64,000 nucleotides of DNA, taken from Methyloversatilis sp. GTDB lineage: Bacteria > Pseudomonadota > Gammaproteobacteria > Burkholderiales > Rhodocyclaceae. The notes beneath the pieces are model-generated. The model was not told the origin of the DNA. It made no database searches and saw only the letters and a list, made by a program, of their open reading frames with translations. Below are positions 8,787 through 17,875 of this stretch, one piece after another. The stretch is taken from positions 1-64,000 of the forward strand of contig JAGNYW010000015.1 of assembly GCA_017984755.1 (NCBI GenBank). Reading direction: 5' to 3'. Numbering within the stretch: the first letter of the stretch is position 1; the number at the start of each line of letters is the position of its first letter. The position numbers and the translations under genes are program-made.

Positions 8787-8981
8787 TCAGGCGCAGTCGT
8801 ACCCTGCCGCCTCGACCTGCTCCATCAGGCTTTCGCGGGTCACGCCTGCATCGTGATCCACGGTCGCATCACCATGCTCGAACGAGACCTCGACCACGCC
8901 CGGCACCGATTCGAGCGAGGCCTGAAGGGCGGCGACACACTTGCGGCAGCTCATGCCGATGATGCGGAGTCGGGTCTGCAT
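8787..8981 (-). CDS. Heavy-metal-associated domain protein (CopZ-like)
   Basis: A 64-residue protein consisting of one HMA ferredoxin-like domain. The metal-binding CxxC is at GMSCRKC (Cys 12 and 15), and the rest (SVPGVVEVSFEHGDATVDHD, then AAGYDCA) follows the typical beta-alpha-beta pattern. Such proteins bind Cu(I) and pass it to copper ATPases, but no copper ATPase is in the window. The frame is open further upstream, but the extension is the out-of-frame shadow of the CMD gene; the ATG at 8981 starts the domain. It lies 20 bp after the CMD gene on the same strand. Confidence 0.85.
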   Translation of the reverse strand: MQTRLRIIGMSCRKCVAALQASLESVPGVVEVSFEHGDATVDHDAGVTRESLMEQVEAAGYDCA

Positions 8982-9001
8982 GCCAGGGCCTTCCGCCGCA
9001 A

Positions 9002-9409
9002 TCACCTTGTCGCCGGTTCGCTCGCGCCGTATGCGTCCACGACTTCCTGTGCCGCACGGAGGGCCTCCGCCGCCGCCGGCACCCCGGCGTAGACCGCGAC
9101 ATGCAGCAGCGTCTCGCGGATTTCCTCGACCGTGCAACCGTTGTTCAGCGCGCCGCGCACGTGGCCCTTCAGTTCCTGCGGACACTTCAGCGCGGTCAGC
9201 GCAGACAGCGTGACCAGACTGCGCGTCCGGCGGTCCAGTCCGTCCCTGACCCACACGCCGCCCCACGCGTGCTCATTGATGAAGTCCTGCAGCGGCTGCG
9301 TGAAGGCTGTGGCGTTGCCCAGCGCGCGATCAACAAAGGCGTCGCCCATGACTTCGCGACGCACCCGCTCGCCCTGACGGTCTTCGTTCTGACTCCGATC
9401 ATCGTTCAT
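9002..9409 (-). CDS. Carboxymuconolactone decarboxylase family protein
   Basis: Protein of 135 aa in the CMD/AhpD-like superfamily, closest in size and layout to 4-carboxymuconolactone decarboxylase (PcaC): the segment ERVRREVMGDAFVDRAL and the helix LVTLSALTALKCPQELKGH are typical, as is EEIRETLLHVAVYAGVPAA. No other protocatechuate-pathway genes are nearby, so a PcaC role is unproven; some members are general thiol or lactone enzymes. Probably first gene of a four-gene minus-strand group with the HMA protein, arfB and a membrane protein. Confidence 0.8.
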   Translation of the reverse strand: MNDDRSQNEDRQGERVRREVMGDAFVDRALGNATAFTQPLQDFINEHAWGGVWVRDGLDRRTRSLVTLSALTALKCPQELKGHVRGALNNGCTVEEIRETLLHVAVYAGVPAAAEALRAAQEVVDAYGASEPATR

Positions 9410-9905
9410 TGAATTCCCCGGGTTGCGTTGTGACTGAATGACCGCGGATTTTACGTATTACCGGTCTCAGGTACCAAGGCAGGCATCGTCGGTACGGTGA
9501 GCCCTCACGCTCCGGCAAGCCTTGAAGCCATTTCGGGACTCATCCGGGACGCGCGGAAATGGCCGCCAGGAAAAATTCATGGCGCGCCTTTCCGATCCCG
9601 GTACACGGCAGGACAACGCTGCGTCAAAGGTATGCCCGATGCGGATGTGCACTTGCTGCGGGGCCGCCACCGCTCTGCCGGCCGGATCATCCTTGTTCCC
9701 GACTCCTTGCTCCGGCCCCTTTCATTTCGCCGCACCGCCCCCATGTATCCTGGTGATCGAAAGTCAGCGGCCGCTGCGGCCGTGGTCAGCAAAAAGCGGC
9801 GCCGCACGTTGAATCGCTCAGGCCGACGCCCCGCGCATCCCGCACGTGCGGATGGACACCATTCCGGCAGTCCGGTCGGCACGGCAGCTCACAAGGAGAG
9901 AACAC
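9410..9905. other. Intergenic region without a supported gene
   Basis: About 500 bp between the divergent CMD and OmpA-like genes. Several short open frames occur on both strands but none has a recognisable domain, a good ribosome binding site or consistent coding character. The region must hold the two divergent promoters; I could not pick convincing -35/-10 boxes. A short palindrome AGCGGCCGCT lies near 9767. Confidence 0.5.
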
Positions 9906-10556
9906 ATGCACAAGACCCTCGCAATGCTCACCGTCGGCGTCTTCGCCATCACCGGCTGCGCCAACATGTCGGAAACACAGCAGCGCACCGCCATCGGTAC
10001 CGGCGTGGGTGCCGTGGCCGGCGCCGCGCTGGGCAGCGCGCTCGGCAAGAGCGGAGGTGCAACGCGCACCGGCGCGCTGGTCGGCGCAGCCGCCGGCGGC
10101 ATCGGCACCTACATCTGGTCGCAGCGCATGGAAGAACAGAAGCGCGCCATGGAACAGGCAACAGCCGGTACCGGCGTCGAGGTTGTGCAGACGGCCGACA
10201 ACCAGCTCAAGCTCGAAATACCCAGCGACATTTCATTCGACGTCGGCCGCGCCGACATCAAGTCGAACTTCCGCGCAGTGCTCGACCGCTTCGCGCAGAC
10301 ACTGAACGCCAACCCGAATACCGAAGTGCGCATCATCGGCCACACGGACAGCACGGGCAGCGACGCCATCAACAACCCGCTGTCGGTCAACCGCGCCGCC
10401 AGCACACGCCAGTATCTGTCGGACCGCGGCGTCGCCATGAACCGCATCGCGATCGACGGTCGCGGATCGCGCGAACCCGTCGCCGACAACGGATCGGACG
10501 CTGGCCGCGCCAAGAACCGGCGCGTCGAAATCTTCGTCGCCGAACCGCGTAGCTGA
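9906..10556 (+). CDS. OmpA-family outer-membrane lipoprotein
   Basis: Lipoprotein of 216 aa. A signal peptide ends in the lipobox ITGC with the lipidated Cys at residue 18. Residues about 30-75 form a Gly/Ala-rich glycine-zipper-type segment (TGVGAVAGAALGSALG). Residues about 95-216 are an OmpA C-terminal peptidoglycan-binding domain, with GHTDSTG, the N-x-x-L-S-x-x-R-A motif (NPLSVNRAAS) and the closing GRAKNRRVEIFV. The start was chosen at 9906 because AAGGAGAG lies seven bases upstream and the signal peptide follows. Role: anchoring the outer membrane to peptidoglycan. Confidence 0.9.
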   Translation: MHKTLAMLTVGVFAITGCANMSETQQRTAIGTGVGAVAGAALGSALGKSGGATRTGALVGAAAGGIGTYIWSQRMEEQKRAMEQATAGTGVEVVQTADNQLKLEIPSDISFDVGRADIKSNFRAVLDRFAQTLNANPNTEVRIIGHTDSTGSDAINNPLSVNRAASTRQYLSDRGVAMNRIAIDGRGSREPVADNGSDAGRAKNRRVEIFVAEPRS

Positions 10557-10565
10557 TCGCAGCGA

Positions 10566-10587
10566 CCGGGCGGTTCTCATCGCCCGG
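10566..10587 (+). terminator. GC-rich hairpin after the OmpA-like gene
   Basis: A seven-base-pair stem CCGGGCG/CGCCCGG with an eight-base loop lies ten bases after the stop codon. There is no T tract, so it may be a weak or Rho-assisted terminator or simply an mRNA-stabilising hairpin. Confidence 0.35.
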
Positions 10588-10685
10588 CCGCTCCGGCGGG
10601 TGCCGTCTGCGCGCCCGCCTGCGATGTGTGACCGACCGGCCGGATCGCGGCGCACCTTTGCCGCAACACCGCAGAGGTATGCCTC

Positions 10686-11204
10686 ATGACCCCTTTCAGC
10701 ATTGCCAAACCGCCGCATTCACCCTGGCTGCGCACCGTGTTCGTCGTACTTGCTGCCCTGATTGCACTGGGCGGCTGCGCGGGCTTGGCCAGCCGCGATC
10801 CGGTACGCATCAATCTGGTCGGCCTCGAACCGCTGCAGGGTGAAGGTTTCGAACTGCGATTTGCAGTCAGGCTGCGCGTGCAGAACCCGAACGACAGTGC
10901 GATCGATTACGACGGCGTCGCACTCGAACTGGATGTGAACGACAAGTCATTCGCCACCGGCGTCAGTGACATGAAGGGCAGCGTGCCGCGCTTCGGCGAG
11001 TCGGTCATCAGCGTACCGGTAACCGTGTCGGCCATCGCCGCGCTGCGGCAGGCACTGGGCCTGGCCGAAGGCGCCAGTCTGAAAAACCTGCCCTTCGTCC
11101 TGCGCGGCAAACTCGCAGGCGGCCCGTTCGGCACCCTGCGCTTCAGCGAAGAAGGCCGGCTCAGCCTGCCGGGTACTGCCGCGGGCAGCGACTCCTCACG
11201 CTGA
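10686..11204 (+). CDS. LEA type 2 (LEA14/WHy-domain) lipoprotein
   Basis: Protein of 172 aa with an N-terminal signal and a lipobox ending LGGC at about residue 34. The remainder is a WHy/LEA14 beta-sandwich domain: RINLVGLEPL, the conserved LRVQNPNDSAIDYDG and FGESVISVPVTVS. In bacteria such lipoproteins are linked to envelope or desiccation tolerance, though a biochemical role is not established. It follows the OmpA-like lipoprotein on the same strand by 130 bp, with a purine-rich AGAGG before the ATG. Confidence 0.82.
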   Translation: MTPFSIAKPPHSPWLRTVFVVLAALIALGGCAGLASRDPVRINLVGLEPLQGEGFELRFAVRLRVQNPNDSAIDYDGVALELDVNDKSFATGVSDMKGSVPRFGESVISVPVTVSAIAALRQALGLAEGASLKNLPFVLRGKLAGGPFGTLRFSEEGRLSLPGTAAGSDSSR

Positions 11205-11252
11205 GTACGGCAGCGTGCGCCTGCGCGGACAGACCGCCGGCAGACCGTTCGC

Positions 11253-12455
11253 TTACTCATGCCGCAGCGCCTCGATCGGGTCGAGCCGCGCCGCGCGGCG
11301 CGCCGGAAAGTAGCCGAAGATGACGCCGATGGCGGCCGAGAAGAAGAATGACAGCAGATTGATGGCCGGGTCGAACAGGTAAGGAATCTGCATGAAGCCG
11401 GACAGACCGATCGATGCGGCCGTGGCGAGCGCGATGCCGATCAGCCCGCCGATGCTGGACAGCACCACCGCCTCGATCAGGAACTGCAGCAGCACTTCGT
11501 GCTCGAGCGCGCCGATGGCCAGACGGATGCCGATCTCGCGGGTACGCTCGGTGACCGACACCAGCATGATGTTCATGATGCCGATGCCGCCCACCAGCAG
11601 GCTGACGGCCGCGACGGCGCCGAGCAGCAAGGTGAGGATGCGCGTGGTGCCGGTCAGCGTTTCGGCGATCTGCCGCGTGTCCATCACGCGGAAATCGTCA
11701 TCTTCGTTGTCGCTGATCTTGCGGCGTTCGCGCAGCAGCAGTGTGAGCTGGTCCTTCACGACGTCGATCGACGCCCCCTCGCGCACCGACACGGTGATCA
11801 GGTTAACGTCCTGACTGCCGGTGAGGCGGCGCTGCACGGTGCGCAGCGGCATGACCACGCGATCGTCCTGGTCGGAGCCCATGGCCGACTGGCCCTTGGC
11901 CGACAGCAATCCGATCACTTCGCAGGCGAACTGCTTGATGCGGATTTCGCTGCCGACCGGGTTCTGCCGGCCGAACAGCTTGCTGCGCACCGTTTCGCCG
12001 ATGACGCACACTGCCTTGCCGGCACGCTCCTCGTTTTCGCTGAATATCCGGCCCGCCGCGAGCACCCAGTTGCCGGCACGGAAATAGTCGTTGCTGCTGC
12101 CGGTCACCACGGTGGACCAGTTTTCTGCACCGTTCACCGCGGTCACGCCCGAATTGATGGCCGGCGCCACCGCATCGACGGCCCCGATCTGCGACCGGAT
12201 GACCTCGGTATCGGCCTGCCTGAAGTTCGGCGCCCCGGAGGAACCCGGGCCGAAGCGCTGGCCGGGCATGGCCATCAGCAGGTTGCTGCCCATGCTGGCG
12301 ATCTGATCCGACACCGATCGCGTGGCACCGTTGCCCAGCGTGACCATGGTGATCACCGCGGCAACACCGATGACGATGCCCAGCGTGGTCAGAAAGGAGC
12401 GCATCAGGTTGCGCCGGATGGCGCGCAGCGCGAGCAGCAGCGTATTCCACAGCAT
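11253..12455 (-). CDS. MacB-like ABC transporter permease
   Basis: Permease of 400 aa with the MacB/FtsX layout: an N-terminal membrane segment (about residues 20-42), a large periplasmic domain (MacB_PCD) and three C-terminal segments (about 280-300, 325-350, 365-385). The region RTREIGIRLAIGALEHEVLLQF is the conserved FtsX-type coupling segment. It works with the ATPase next to it; unlike E. coli MacB, the ATPase and permease are separate proteins. Its start is a TGATG-type one-base overlap with the ATPase stop. It is the last gene in the efflux operon. Confidence 0.92.
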   Translation of the reverse strand: MLWNTLLLALRAIRRNLMRSFLTTLGIVIGVAAVITMVTLGNGATRSVSDQIASMGSNLLMAMPGQRFGPGSSGAPNFRQADTEVIRSQIGAVDAVAPAINSGVTAVNGAENWSTVVTGSSNDYFRAGNWVLAAGRIFSENEERAGKAVCVIGETVRSKLFGRQNPVGSEIRIKQFACEVIGLLSAKGQSAMGSDQDDRVVMPLRTVQRRLTGSQDVNLITVSVREGASIDVVKDQLTLLLRERRKISDNEDDDFRVMDTRQIAETLTGTTRILTLLLGAVAAVSLLVGGIGIMNIMLVSVTERTREIGIRLAIGALEHEVLLQFLIEAVVLSSIGGLIGIALATAASIGLSGFMQIPYLFDPAINLLSFFFSAAIGVIFGYFPARRAARLDPIEALRHE

Positions 12456-13162
12456 CAGGCGTCCTCCCGGGTGGCTTCGTCGCTGTCCACCCTGCCATCG
12501 ACGAAACGGACGATGCGCCGCGCACGGGCAGCCATGTCGGGTTCGTGCGTGACCATCAGCACGGTGATGCCGCGGTCGCGGTTCAGCGACGCCAGCAGGT
12601 CCATAATTTCGCGGCTGGTCGCGGTGTCGAGATTGCCGGTCGGTTCGTCGGCCAGCAGCACCGCCGGCCGCGTGACGATGGCGCGCGCGATGGCCACCCG
12701 CTGCTGCTGCCCGCCGGACAATTCACCCGGCGTGTGGGTTTCCCAGCCCTGCAGGCCGACCTGCGCCAGCGCTTCGCGCGCCATGGCGCGCCTTGTCGCC
12801 GCCGGCTCACGACGGTAGATCAGCGGCAGTTCGACATTTTCAAGTGCCGTGGTGCGCGCGAGCAGGTTGAAACCCTGGAACACGAAGCCCAGGTAATGTC
12901 GCCGCAGCAGTGCCCGCTGATCGCGCGACAGCCGCTCGACGGCCACACCCTGGAACAGATAGGCGCCACTGCTCGGCGTATCGAGACAACCGAGGATGTT
13001 CATCACCGTTGACTTGCCGGACCCGCTGGGCCCCATGATGGCGACGAACTCTCCGGCATCCACCGCCATGTCCACACCCTTCAGCGCCTGGAAGGCAGCC
13101 TGCCCCTGGCCGTAGGTGCGTGTGATGCAGGACAGCCGGATCAGGGCTGCGTCACCGGTCAT
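12455..13162 (-). CDS. MacB-like ABC transporter ATP-binding protein
   Basis: ABC ATPase of 235 aa. Walker A is GPSGSGKST, the signature is LSGGQQQR, Walker B is AVLLADEPTGNLD and the H-loop is VTHEPD, as in the LolD/MacB branch. The frame is open to 13297, but the ATG at 13162 overlaps the adaptor stop (ATGA) and starts the real domain. It energises the adjacent MacB-like permease, which acts as a mechanotransmitter moving substrate from periplasm out through the NodT-type channel. Confidence 0.94.
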   Translation of the reverse strand: MTGDAALIRLSCITRTYGQGQAAFQALKGVDMAVDAGEFVAIMGPSGSGKSTVMNILGCLDTPSSGAYLFQGVAVERLSRDQRALLRRHYLGFVFQGFNLLARTTALENVELPLIYRREPAATRRAMAREALAQVGLQGWETHTPGELSGGQQQRVAIARAIVTRPAVLLADEPTGNLDTATSREIMDLLASLNRDRGITVLMVTHEPDMAARARRIVRFVDGRVDSDEATREDA

Positions 13163-14457
13163 GGCCGGGCCGCCGCCGCTTCGGTGATGACCACCATGCC
13201 GGGCTCGATATCGCCGCCGACGATTTCGGTCACGCGGCCGTTGGTGGCGCCGGTGCGCACGTCCAGCGGTACCGCCTCGCCGTCGCGCAGCAGCCACAGC
13301 CGCTGATCACCGGGTGCCAGCCTGGTCGGTGCGCGTGGCGTCGTCCGCGGCGGGCGCGGCATCAGCATGCTCATCACATTGCCGCCTGATTTTGCCTGTG
13401 CCACCGGCGTCGCTACCGGCGTGTAGCGCAGCGCGGCATTGGGCACCAGCAGGACATCCTCTCGCGTCAGCGTCGTGATTTCGGCATTGCCGGTCATGCC
13501 CGGACGCAGGCTGAGGTCGGTGTTGTCGACTTCGAGGATGGTCAGGTAGGACACCACGCCATCGCTGACCTGCGAACCGTAGCCGACGCGGGTGATGACT
13601 GCGGTGTAGGCACGGCCGGGCCAGGCGTCGACGCTGAACACCGCCTTCTGCCCCACCTTCACCTGGCCGACGTCCGCTTCGTCCACATTCACCTGCAGTT
13701 CCATCTTGGCCAGATCTTCGGCCAGCGTGAACAGCACCGGTGCCTGGAAGGACGCTGCAACCGTCTGCCCGACCTGTATCTTGCGCGCCAGCACCACGCC
13801 GTCGATCGGCGAACGGATATGCGCCTTGCCCAGATTGGTTTCGTCGGACTGCAGCGTCGCGCGTGCCTGCGCGACCGCCGCGCGGGCGCTGGTTTCGTTC
13901 GCCATGGCACGCTTGTGGTCGGCCTCTGCGCCGTCCATTTCGCTCCTGGACGGCACCTTGCCGCCGGACAGTTCTGCGACCCGCCTCATGCGGTCGAGCT
14001 TCGCCCGCGTCTCCGCCACGGTCGCTGCAGCCTGCAGCACCTGCGCATCGGCAGACGCGAGGTTGGCGCGTGATTTGGTGACGGCATCCTTCAGGCGCGC
14101 CAGATCGAGCCGCGCCAGTACCTGTCCCTTCTTCACGCTGTCGTTCTCGTCGACATGAAGCGTATCCACGATGCCCGACAGTTCGCTGCCCACATCGACC
14201 ATATTGGTGGGCTGCAGATTGCCGGTGGCGGACACTTCGACCACCAGGGTGCCCCGCGTGACGGCTTCCGTCTTGTAGCGGGGCTGTGCCGCATCGTCGC
14301 CGGCGCGCAGGTTCAGGTAGATCGCGCCGGCGACGACGAGCAGCGCGATCGCGATGAATACGCCGCGCAGGCGGGCGAACCAGCCGTCCTTCGCGCCACG
14401 CGCGAGGATCTGCTGCAGCTTTGCCGCCGGCTCGACGGTGTCCTTCGTGTCGTTCAT
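13159..14457 (-). CDS. Periplasmic adaptor subunit (MacA/HlyD family)
   Basis: Membrane fusion protein of 432 aa. An N-terminal membrane anchor (about residues 27-45) is followed by a lipoyl half-motif, a long alpha-helical hairpin (about residues 100-190, rich in Ala, Arg and Glu), the second lipoyl half (AHIRSPIDGVVLARKIQVGQ) and beta-barrel domains. MacA-type adaptors bridge a MacB permease to an outer-membrane channel. The start overlaps the channel gene by four bases and the stop overlaps the ATPase gene by four, which indicates tight translational coupling. Confidence 0.92.
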   Translation of the reverse strand: MNDTKDTVEPAAKLQQILARGAKDGWFARLRGVFIAIALLVVAGAIYLNLRAGDDAAQPRYKTEAVTRGTLVVEVSATGNLQPTNMVDVGSELSGIVDTLHVDENDSVKKGQVLARLDLARLKDAVTKSRANLASADAQVLQAAATVAETRAKLDRMRRVAELSGGKVPSRSEMDGAEADHKRAMANETSARAAVAQARATLQSDETNLGKAHIRSPIDGVVLARKIQVGQTVAASFQAPVLFTLAEDLAKMELQVNVDEADVGQVKVGQKAVFSVDAWPGRAYTAVITRVGYGSQVSDGVVSYLTILEVDNTDLSLRPGMTGNAEITTLTREDVLLVPNAALRYTPVATPVAQAKSGGNVMSMLMPRPPRTTPRAPTRLAPGDQRLWLLRDGEAVPLDVRTGATNGRVTEIVGGDIEPGMVVITEAAAARP

Positions 14458-15947
14458 GACGGTTCCTTGCTGTCGCCAGCGGTATCGGCGGATGTCCAGC
14501 CGCCACCGAGTGCCTTGTAGAGACGGACGCGCGCGGTGGCGTGTTCGCCCGTGCCGCTGGCCAGTTGATCTTCGAGATTGAGCAGCGTGCGCTGGCTGTC
14601 GAGCACCACCTGGAAGTCGGCCAGACCGGCGGCGTAGCGATTGCGTGCGATGTCGAGCGCCAGCCGGGCCGAAGCCGCGGCACGCGTCAGCTCCTGCAGC
14701 CGCCGGCCGGTATTGGCCAGCGCAACCAGCGCGTTCTCGACATCTTCCAGCGCCGTGAGCACGGCAGCCCGGTAACCCTGCCGGCTTTGTTCGAGCAGGG
14801 CGTCCTGCACTGCGATGTTGCTGCGGATGCGCCCGGCGTCGAACACCGGCGCAGTGATGCCGCCGAGCAGTGACGCCGTGCCGGCCCGCCCGCTCGACAG
14901 CGCGCCCAGGGTCAGCGCTTCCAGACCGAGCGAGCCGGTGAGACGGAACGACGGGTAACGCGCCGCTTCCGCCTCGCCGAGGCGAGCGGTCTGGGCGGCA
15001 AGCCGGCGCTCCGCAGCGCGCACGTCGGGGCGCTGCCGCAGCGTGTCGGCCGGAATGCCCGCCGACACGGGCGCGGTTGCGACCGGCACGCCCGTGCCGG
15101 CGGACAGCCGGGCATCGAGTTCCCCCGGTGCGCGACCCAGCAGGATGGCCAGCCGGTGGCGTGCCTCCGCTGTCGCTGTCTGCAGGCCGGGCAGCGCGGC
15201 ACGCGTGCGTTCCAGCTCGGTCAGCGCCAGCGCCTCGTCCAGCTCGGACACCAGACCTGCTTCCCTTCGCCAGCGTGTGAGATCGAATGTTTCGCTCTGC
15301 GCATCCAGACCGGCGATCGCGATGGCAAGGCGCTGCTCGCCGGCGCGCAGTTCGACATAGTTGCGCGCCACTTCGGCCAGCAGCGTGACCCGGGTATCGC
15401 GCAGGCTTTCCGCACTGGCCTGCAGATCGGCTTCCGCGGCTTCGACGCCACGGCGTCGGGCACCGAAAACGTCAGGCTCCCAACTGGCATCGAAGGCGGC
15501 GCTGAACAGGTCGCGGCTGGCGCCGCTGCCGGTTTCTCGACTGCCGTCGATGCGCCGGGCGTTGCCCGAGGCGGTGACGGACGGCGCCAGACCGGCACGC
15601 GCCAGATCCCGTCGTGCGCGCGCTTCCCGAAGCTTGCCGCGCGCGGACGCAAGATCGGTATTGGCGACCAGCGCGTCGACAATCAGCCCGTCGAGCACCG
15701 GATCGCCGAACTGCGTCCACCAGCCGGCAAGCTGCTTCGCATCGCGGTCGCCCCGGTCGTGCCCGCCGTTCCACCGTTCGGGAATGGGTGACGGCGGCGG
15801 TCCGCCGTAATCACGACCCACCGCTACGCAACCGGCCAGACACAGCGTGACCGCAAGACACACCGCATGACGCAGGCGGAGGCCGTACTTATGGACGCCC
15901 CCCGCGTTGACATGTGCGGCAGGGTGCTGCAAAGGGATGAAGTTCAT
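14454..15947 (-). CDS. NodT-family outer-membrane efflux lipoprotein
   Basis: Outer-membrane channel of the TolC/NodT family, 497 aa. A lipobox (CLAGC, Cys about residue 40) follows the signal, then two OEP repeats rich in Ala, Arg and Leu helices; the PERWNGG and DPVLDGLI segments are typical of NodT proteins. The frame is open to 16160; the ATG at 15947 is preferred because upstream residues look non-coding, yet this still leaves a long pre-signal of about 20 residues. First gene of the four-gene efflux operon; the exported compound is unknown. Confidence 0.88.
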   Translation of the reverse strand: MNFIPLQHPAAHVNAGGVHKYGLRLRHAVCLAVTLCLAGCVAVGRDYGGPPPSPIPERWNGGHDRGDRDAKQLAGWWTQFGDPVLDGLIVDALVANTDLASARGKLREARARRDLARAGLAPSVTASGNARRIDGSRETGSGASRDLFSAAFDASWEPDVFGARRRGVEAAEADLQASAESLRDTRVTLLAEVARNYVELRAGEQRLAIAIAGLDAQSETFDLTRWRREAGLVSELDEALALTELERTRAALPGLQTATAEARHRLAILLGRAPGELDARLSAGTGVPVATAPVSAGIPADTLRQRPDVRAAERRLAAQTARLGEAEAARYPSFRLTGSLGLEALTLGALSSGRAGTASLLGGITAPVFDAGRIRSNIAVQDALLEQSRQGYRAAVLTALEDVENALVALANTGRRLQELTRAAASARLALDIARNRYAAGLADFQVVLDSQRTLLNLEDQLASGTGEHATARVRLYKALGGGWTSADTAGDSKEPS

Positions 15948-16129
15948 GTCAGGACCGGATATTGCCCAAACCCCGAAAGGGTGCGGAGTACGCGAGCAGG
16001 AGCGGCGACATCGATCACCGCACCTGCACCCGCCTTCTACAGTATCGCAACCCCGGATGACGGCGACCTTGATCACAAACAGGTGAGCGCCGACTGGCGG
16101 CTCGATGGCACCGGACTTCGTCGCAGACG

Positions 16130-16167
16130 AAAAAAAACCGCGTGCCGCTGTCGCGGACACGCGGTTT
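16130..16167 (-). terminator. Intrinsic terminator of the pnt operon
   Basis: Read on the minus strand, a ten-base-pair stem AAACCGCGTG/CACGCGGTTT is followed by a run of T residues (A residues 16130-16137 on the plus strand). It lies about 20 bp beyond the pntB stop. Confidence 0.88.
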
Positions 16168-16184
16168 CGATACTGCGCATGCGA

Positions 16185-17558
16185 TCAGCTGAGCGCTTTC
16201 ACATGGCCGATCATTTCGCCGACCACACCCTGCGCCGAGCCATAGCACAGACGGCAGTTATCCTCGAAAAACAGCGCGTTCTCGATGCCGGAGTAACCGG
16301 CACCCTTGCCGCGCTTGATCACGATGACGTTCTGCGCCTTGTCGGCGTTCAGTATGGGCATGCCGTAGATCGGGCTGGTCTTGTCGGTGCGGGCCACCGG
16401 ATTCACCACGTCGTTGGCGCCGATGACCAGTGCGACGTCGGCCTGGGCGAACTCTTCGTTGATTTCCTCCAGGTCGAAGATCTGCTCGTAGGGCACACCC
16501 GCTTCCGCCAGCAGCACGTTCATGTGCCCCGGCATGCGCCCGGCCACCGGATGGATGGCGAACTTCACCTCGACCCCGGCTTCCTCCAGCAGCTTGGTCA
16601 TTTCGTAGACCTTGTGCTGCGCACCGGCCACCGCCATGCCGTAGCCCGGCACGATGATGACCTTCTGCGCGTAGCGCATCATCGATGCGGCATCCATGGA
16701 CGAGCATTCCTTCATCGTGCCGGTCGGCCCCGAACCCGCCTGCGCTTCACCGGTGATGGGAGAGAACAGGATGTTGGTGATCGGACGGTTCATCGCCTTG
16801 GCCATCAGCTGCGTGAGCAGCGTACCGGCTGCACCGACCACGATGCCGGCGATGATGAGCGCCGGAATGCCGAGCACGTAACCTTCGAAGCCCACGGCCA
16901 GCCCGGTGAAGGCGTTGAACAGCGAAATCACCACCGGCATGTCGGCGCCGCCGATCGGCAGCGTGATGATGACGCCCAGCACCAGCGACAGGACGAAGAA
17001 GGTGATGACCTGGGTCGGCGTCGGGTCACCACTGACGACGATGCCGATGCCCACCAGCACGGTGACCAGCCCCAGTACGACATTGACCGCGTTCTGGGCA
17101 GGCAGGCGCCAGGTCTTGGTCATGATGCCCTGCAGCTTGGCGAACGCCACGCACGAACCGGAGAAGGACACGGCACCGATCAGGGCACCAAGCGTGGCCA
17201 GCGACGTGAACACGACACCGTGCACCCCGCCGCGCGCGAACTCGAGCGCCGCGATTGCAGCAGCGGCACCGCCGCCCATGCCGTTGTAGATGGCGACCAT
17301 CTGCGGCATGTCGGTCATCTTCACCACCTTGCCCGACCACCACGCCAATGCACCGCCAACCGCAATCGCGACGATCATGAGCCCGAAGTTCTGCATGCCC
17401 GGCGTGAAGAAGGTGACCAGCGTCGCCACCACCATGCCGATGCCGGCCCATACGATGCCCTTGCGCGCCGTCACCGGCGACGCCATGGCCTTCAGACCAA
17501 GAATGAAAAGCACTGCGACGACGAAATAGGAGGCGTCGACGAGAAGTTTTGCAGTCAC
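16185..17558 (-). CDS. pntB: NAD(P) transhydrogenase subunit beta
   Basis: PntB, 457 aa. About nine N-terminal hydrophobic segments form part of the proton channel, and the C-terminal third is the NADP(H)-binding domain III, with VIVPGYGMAVAGAQ, GRMPGHMNVLLAEA and the VIGANDVVNPVA loop. The complex uses the proton motive force to drive hydride transfer from NADH to NADP+. It lies 13 bp after pntAB and ends at a strong terminator. Confidence 0.96.
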   Translation of the reverse strand: MTAKLLVDASYFVVAVLFILGLKAMASPVTARKGIVWAGIGMVVATLVTFFTPGMQNFGLMIVAIAVGGALAWWSGKVVKMTDMPQMVAIYNGMGGGAAAAIAALEFARGGVHGVVFTSLATLGALIGAVSFSGSCVAFAKLQGIMTKTWRLPAQNAVNVVLGLVTVLVGIGIVVSGDPTPTQVITFFVLSLVLGVIITLPIGGADMPVVISLFNAFTGLAVGFEGYVLGIPALIIAGIVVGAAGTLLTQLMAKAMNRPITNILFSPITGEAQAGSGPTGTMKECSSMDAASMMRYAQKVIIVPGYGMAVAGAQHKVYEMTKLLEEAGVEVKFAIHPVAGRMPGHMNVLLAEAGVPYEQIFDLEEINEEFAQADVALVIGANDVVNPVARTDKTSPIYGMPILNADKAQNVIVIKRGKGAGYSGIENALFFEDNCRLCYGSAQGVVGEMIGHVKALS

Positions 17559-17571
17559 GTTGTCGGCTCCC

Positions 17572-17850
17572 TCAGTTCTTCTTGGTGAACATGGCGAGCA
17601 TGCGCTCGGTCACGACGTAGCCGCCGGCCGCGTTGGCGGCACCGAGCACGACTGCAATGAAGCCGATGACCAGCTGCAGCGGATCTTCCGGGTCGGCATG
17701 GCCGAGCACCACCATGGCACCGACCAGCACCACGCCGTGAACGAAGTTCGAACCCGACATCAGGGGTGTGTGCAGGATGACCGGAACACGGGCAATCACC
17801 TCGTAACCGGTGAAGGCGGCCAGCATGAATATGTATAGCGCTTCCATCAT
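17572..17850 (-). CDS. pntAB: NAD(P) transhydrogenase subunit alpha part 2 (membrane part)
   Basis: A 92-residue protein with three hydrophobic segments, corresponding to the membrane portion of PntA, encoded separately as in many alpha- and betaproteobacteria. Conserved features include FTGYEVIARVPVILHTPLMSG and the Gly/Ala-rich AANAAGGYVVTERML end. The frame is open to 17886, but AAAGGATCGA precedes the double ATG at 17850, which is taken as the start. It sits between the soluble alpha part and beta subunit. Confidence 0.94.
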   Translation of the reverse strand: MMEALYIFMLAAFTGYEVIARVPVILHTPLMSGSNFVHGVVLVGAMVVLGHADPEDPLQLVIGFIAVVLGAANAAGGYVVTERMLAMFTKKN

Positions 17851-17875
17851 TCGATCCTTTGCTGTTATGGCGGGC

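Noticed and set aside
9497-10552. A 351-codon plus-strand frame
   Set aside because: It overlaps the OmpA-like lipoprotein in another frame and is Arg-rich; the real gene has a lipobox and OmpA domain.
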